Under the pieces are notes generated by a model that saw nothing but the letters and a program-made list of their open reading frames with translations, had not been told where the DNA came from and searched no databases. A stretch of DNA of 18,115 nt from Thalassiosira profunda (lineage: Eukaryota; Bacillariophyta; Thalassiosirophyceae; Thalassiosirales; Thalassiosiraceae). This document shows, one piece after another, positions 17,294 to 18,115 of the stretch. The position numbers and the translations under genes are program-made. The stretch is from NCBI GenBank assembly GCA_036939355.1, contig JALLAP010000154.1, positions 1 through 18,115 on the forward strand, in the 5' to 3' direction. Positions within the stretch are counted from its first letter, which is position 1. Each line of letters starts with the position of its first letter.

Positions 17294-18115
17294 TCACTTC
17301 CCGTGAAGACGATCCCAGATCGTCTGGAAGAACAGCTTCTGGGCTCCCCTGTTCAGCGAAGACTTCGTTTTCATGTGGCTAGTCTTCAAGTCCTTCAGCT
17401 GCTTCTTCATCTCGGCGGGCACCCCTGGACACGCCAGCAAATGGTTGGGAATGTGGGAGTAGTTGCCACTGAGGATTTCCGACGTGCGGTAGAAGAACCG
17501 GCGGGGGTTCTCCGACCCGGCGCAGTGGCGGCAGGCCAGTCCGGGGAAGCCAAAGTCGAACGTCGAGCGGGTGCCGTTGCCGTAGTTGTCGAGGTTGCAG
17601 CCCTGCACCTGTTGCATCGTGAGATAGGTGTACGGGGTGACGAGCGACTCCTCGTTGGCCGTCACGAGAGGAACCGAAGGGTCAACCGTCTTGTGCTGAG
17701 TTGGGGCAGCGGCGGGCTTGGGCTTGGAAGCGACGACAGGCGGCTGCTTCTCGTCTTGCTGATTCAAGACGATCAGCCGCCTCCACACCTTCTCGAGACA
17801 GGCGTCTTGCGAGTTGCCCGTGTCCTTCAATTGCTTCAATTCGGCCTCGTGCGTTATCTTGCAGCTTTTGATTTGGGCCTTCACCGACGACGGGCACTCT
17901 TTGCAGAGCTGCAGGTGGTCCGCGATGGTCAGCAGCAGGTCTCCGAGGTGCTCCGACGAAGTGGTGAAGAATTTGCGCCCACCGGAAGTCTTGGAGCAAT
18001 GCTTGCACACGAGGCCGGGGAAGCCGATTATTTCGCGAGAGTCGTCCTCCGCGCCCGCGCCCTCCACGACCACGCCCCCGCCCAGCGTCTTGTATCCCTC
18101 GGCTTGCAACAAAAC
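17294..18115 (-). CDS. Partial protein with two GFPGL-CxxC...HxxxC modules
   Basis: The minus-strand frame is open from the right window edge to the TGA at 17296-17294, 273 codons; the start lies outside. It has two related modules. Module 1 is GFPGLVCKHC ... GGRKFF ... DHLQLC, then a helical part ending in CLEKVWRRL. Module 2 is GFPGLACRHC ... PRRFFYRTSEILSGN ... NHLLAC, ending in LFFQTIWDRLHG. Each has CxxC followed about 27-29 residues later by HxxxC, a likely CCHC zinc site, and each closes with a helix ending in WxRL. The modules are joined by a Pro/Lys/Ala linker. I recognise the GFPGL-CxxC pattern from many uncharacterised diatom proteins. DNA or protein binding is plausible but unproven. 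No intron is visible in this part. Confidence 0.8.
   Translation of the reverse strand, partial: VLLQAEGYKTLGGGVVVEGAGAEDDSREIIGFPGLVCKHCSKTSGGRKFFTTSSEHLGDLLLTIADHLQLCKECPSSVKAQIKSCKITHEAELKQLKDTGNSQDACLEKVWRRLIVLNQQDEKQPPVVASKPKPAAAPTQHKTVDPSVPLVTANEESLVTPYTYLTMQQVQGCNLDNYGNGTRSTFDFGFPGLACRHCAGSENPRRFFYRTSEILSGNYSHIPNHLLACPGVPAEMKKQLKDLKTSHMKTKSSLNRGAQKLFFQTIWDRLHGK

Overview
This is nuclear DNA of a photosynthetic stramenopile, most likely a centric diatom (Thalassiosira/Cyclotella/Skeletonema type). The reasons are short GT-AG introns (about 65-150 nt), dense genes on both strands, a plastid presequence ending in an ASA-Y variant of the diatom ASAF motif (start 10358), a DUF6824 protein (16036-17037) and a double GFPGL-CxxC...HxxxC protein (17294 to the right edge). 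I know the last two families as expanded in diatoms. There is no operon structure, and I saw no tRNA, rRNA or CRISPR array.

Layout from left to right. A partial Ala-rich acidic protein (-, 1-320) is divergent from a membrane-anchored J-domain protein (+, 546-1339, with a 16-nt micro-exon). Next is a 1049-aa FAM184-like coiled-coil protein (+, 1531-4824). It ends 30 bp from the end of a GEP4-type phosphatidylglycerophosphate phosphatase (-, 4855-5672). That gene is divergent from an SNM1A/Pso2 crosslink-repair nuclease (+, 6100-8965) carrying UBZ4, PIP-box, metallo-beta-lactamase and beta-CASP elements. An unrecognised coiled-coil protein (-, 9093-10113) follows; its frame is broken by two single-N gaps, each flanked by a 72-bp duplication.

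The most unusual part is 10358-15643. The N-terminal half of a plastid-targeted COG0212 (5-formyltetrahydrofolate cyclo-ligase paralogue) gene stops at about 11143, and its exact C-terminal complement resumes at about 15062 on the same strand. The 3.9 kb in between holds a 5'-truncated, frameshifted tail of an EF-G-family gene (+, about 11144-11750) and a complete 826-aa BRCT protein with two PIP-like motifs and 72-bp tandem repeats (-, 11940-14490). Either a segment was inserted cleanly into the gene or the assembly is chimeric. The two can be told apart by reads across the junctions.

The right end has a DUF6824 putative nuclear protein (+) and a partial double zinc-module protein (-). Two proteins, SNM1A and the BRCT protein, carry canonical PCNA-binding motifs, so DNA replication and repair is the most coherent functional theme. 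There is no evidence that the genes are co-regulated.
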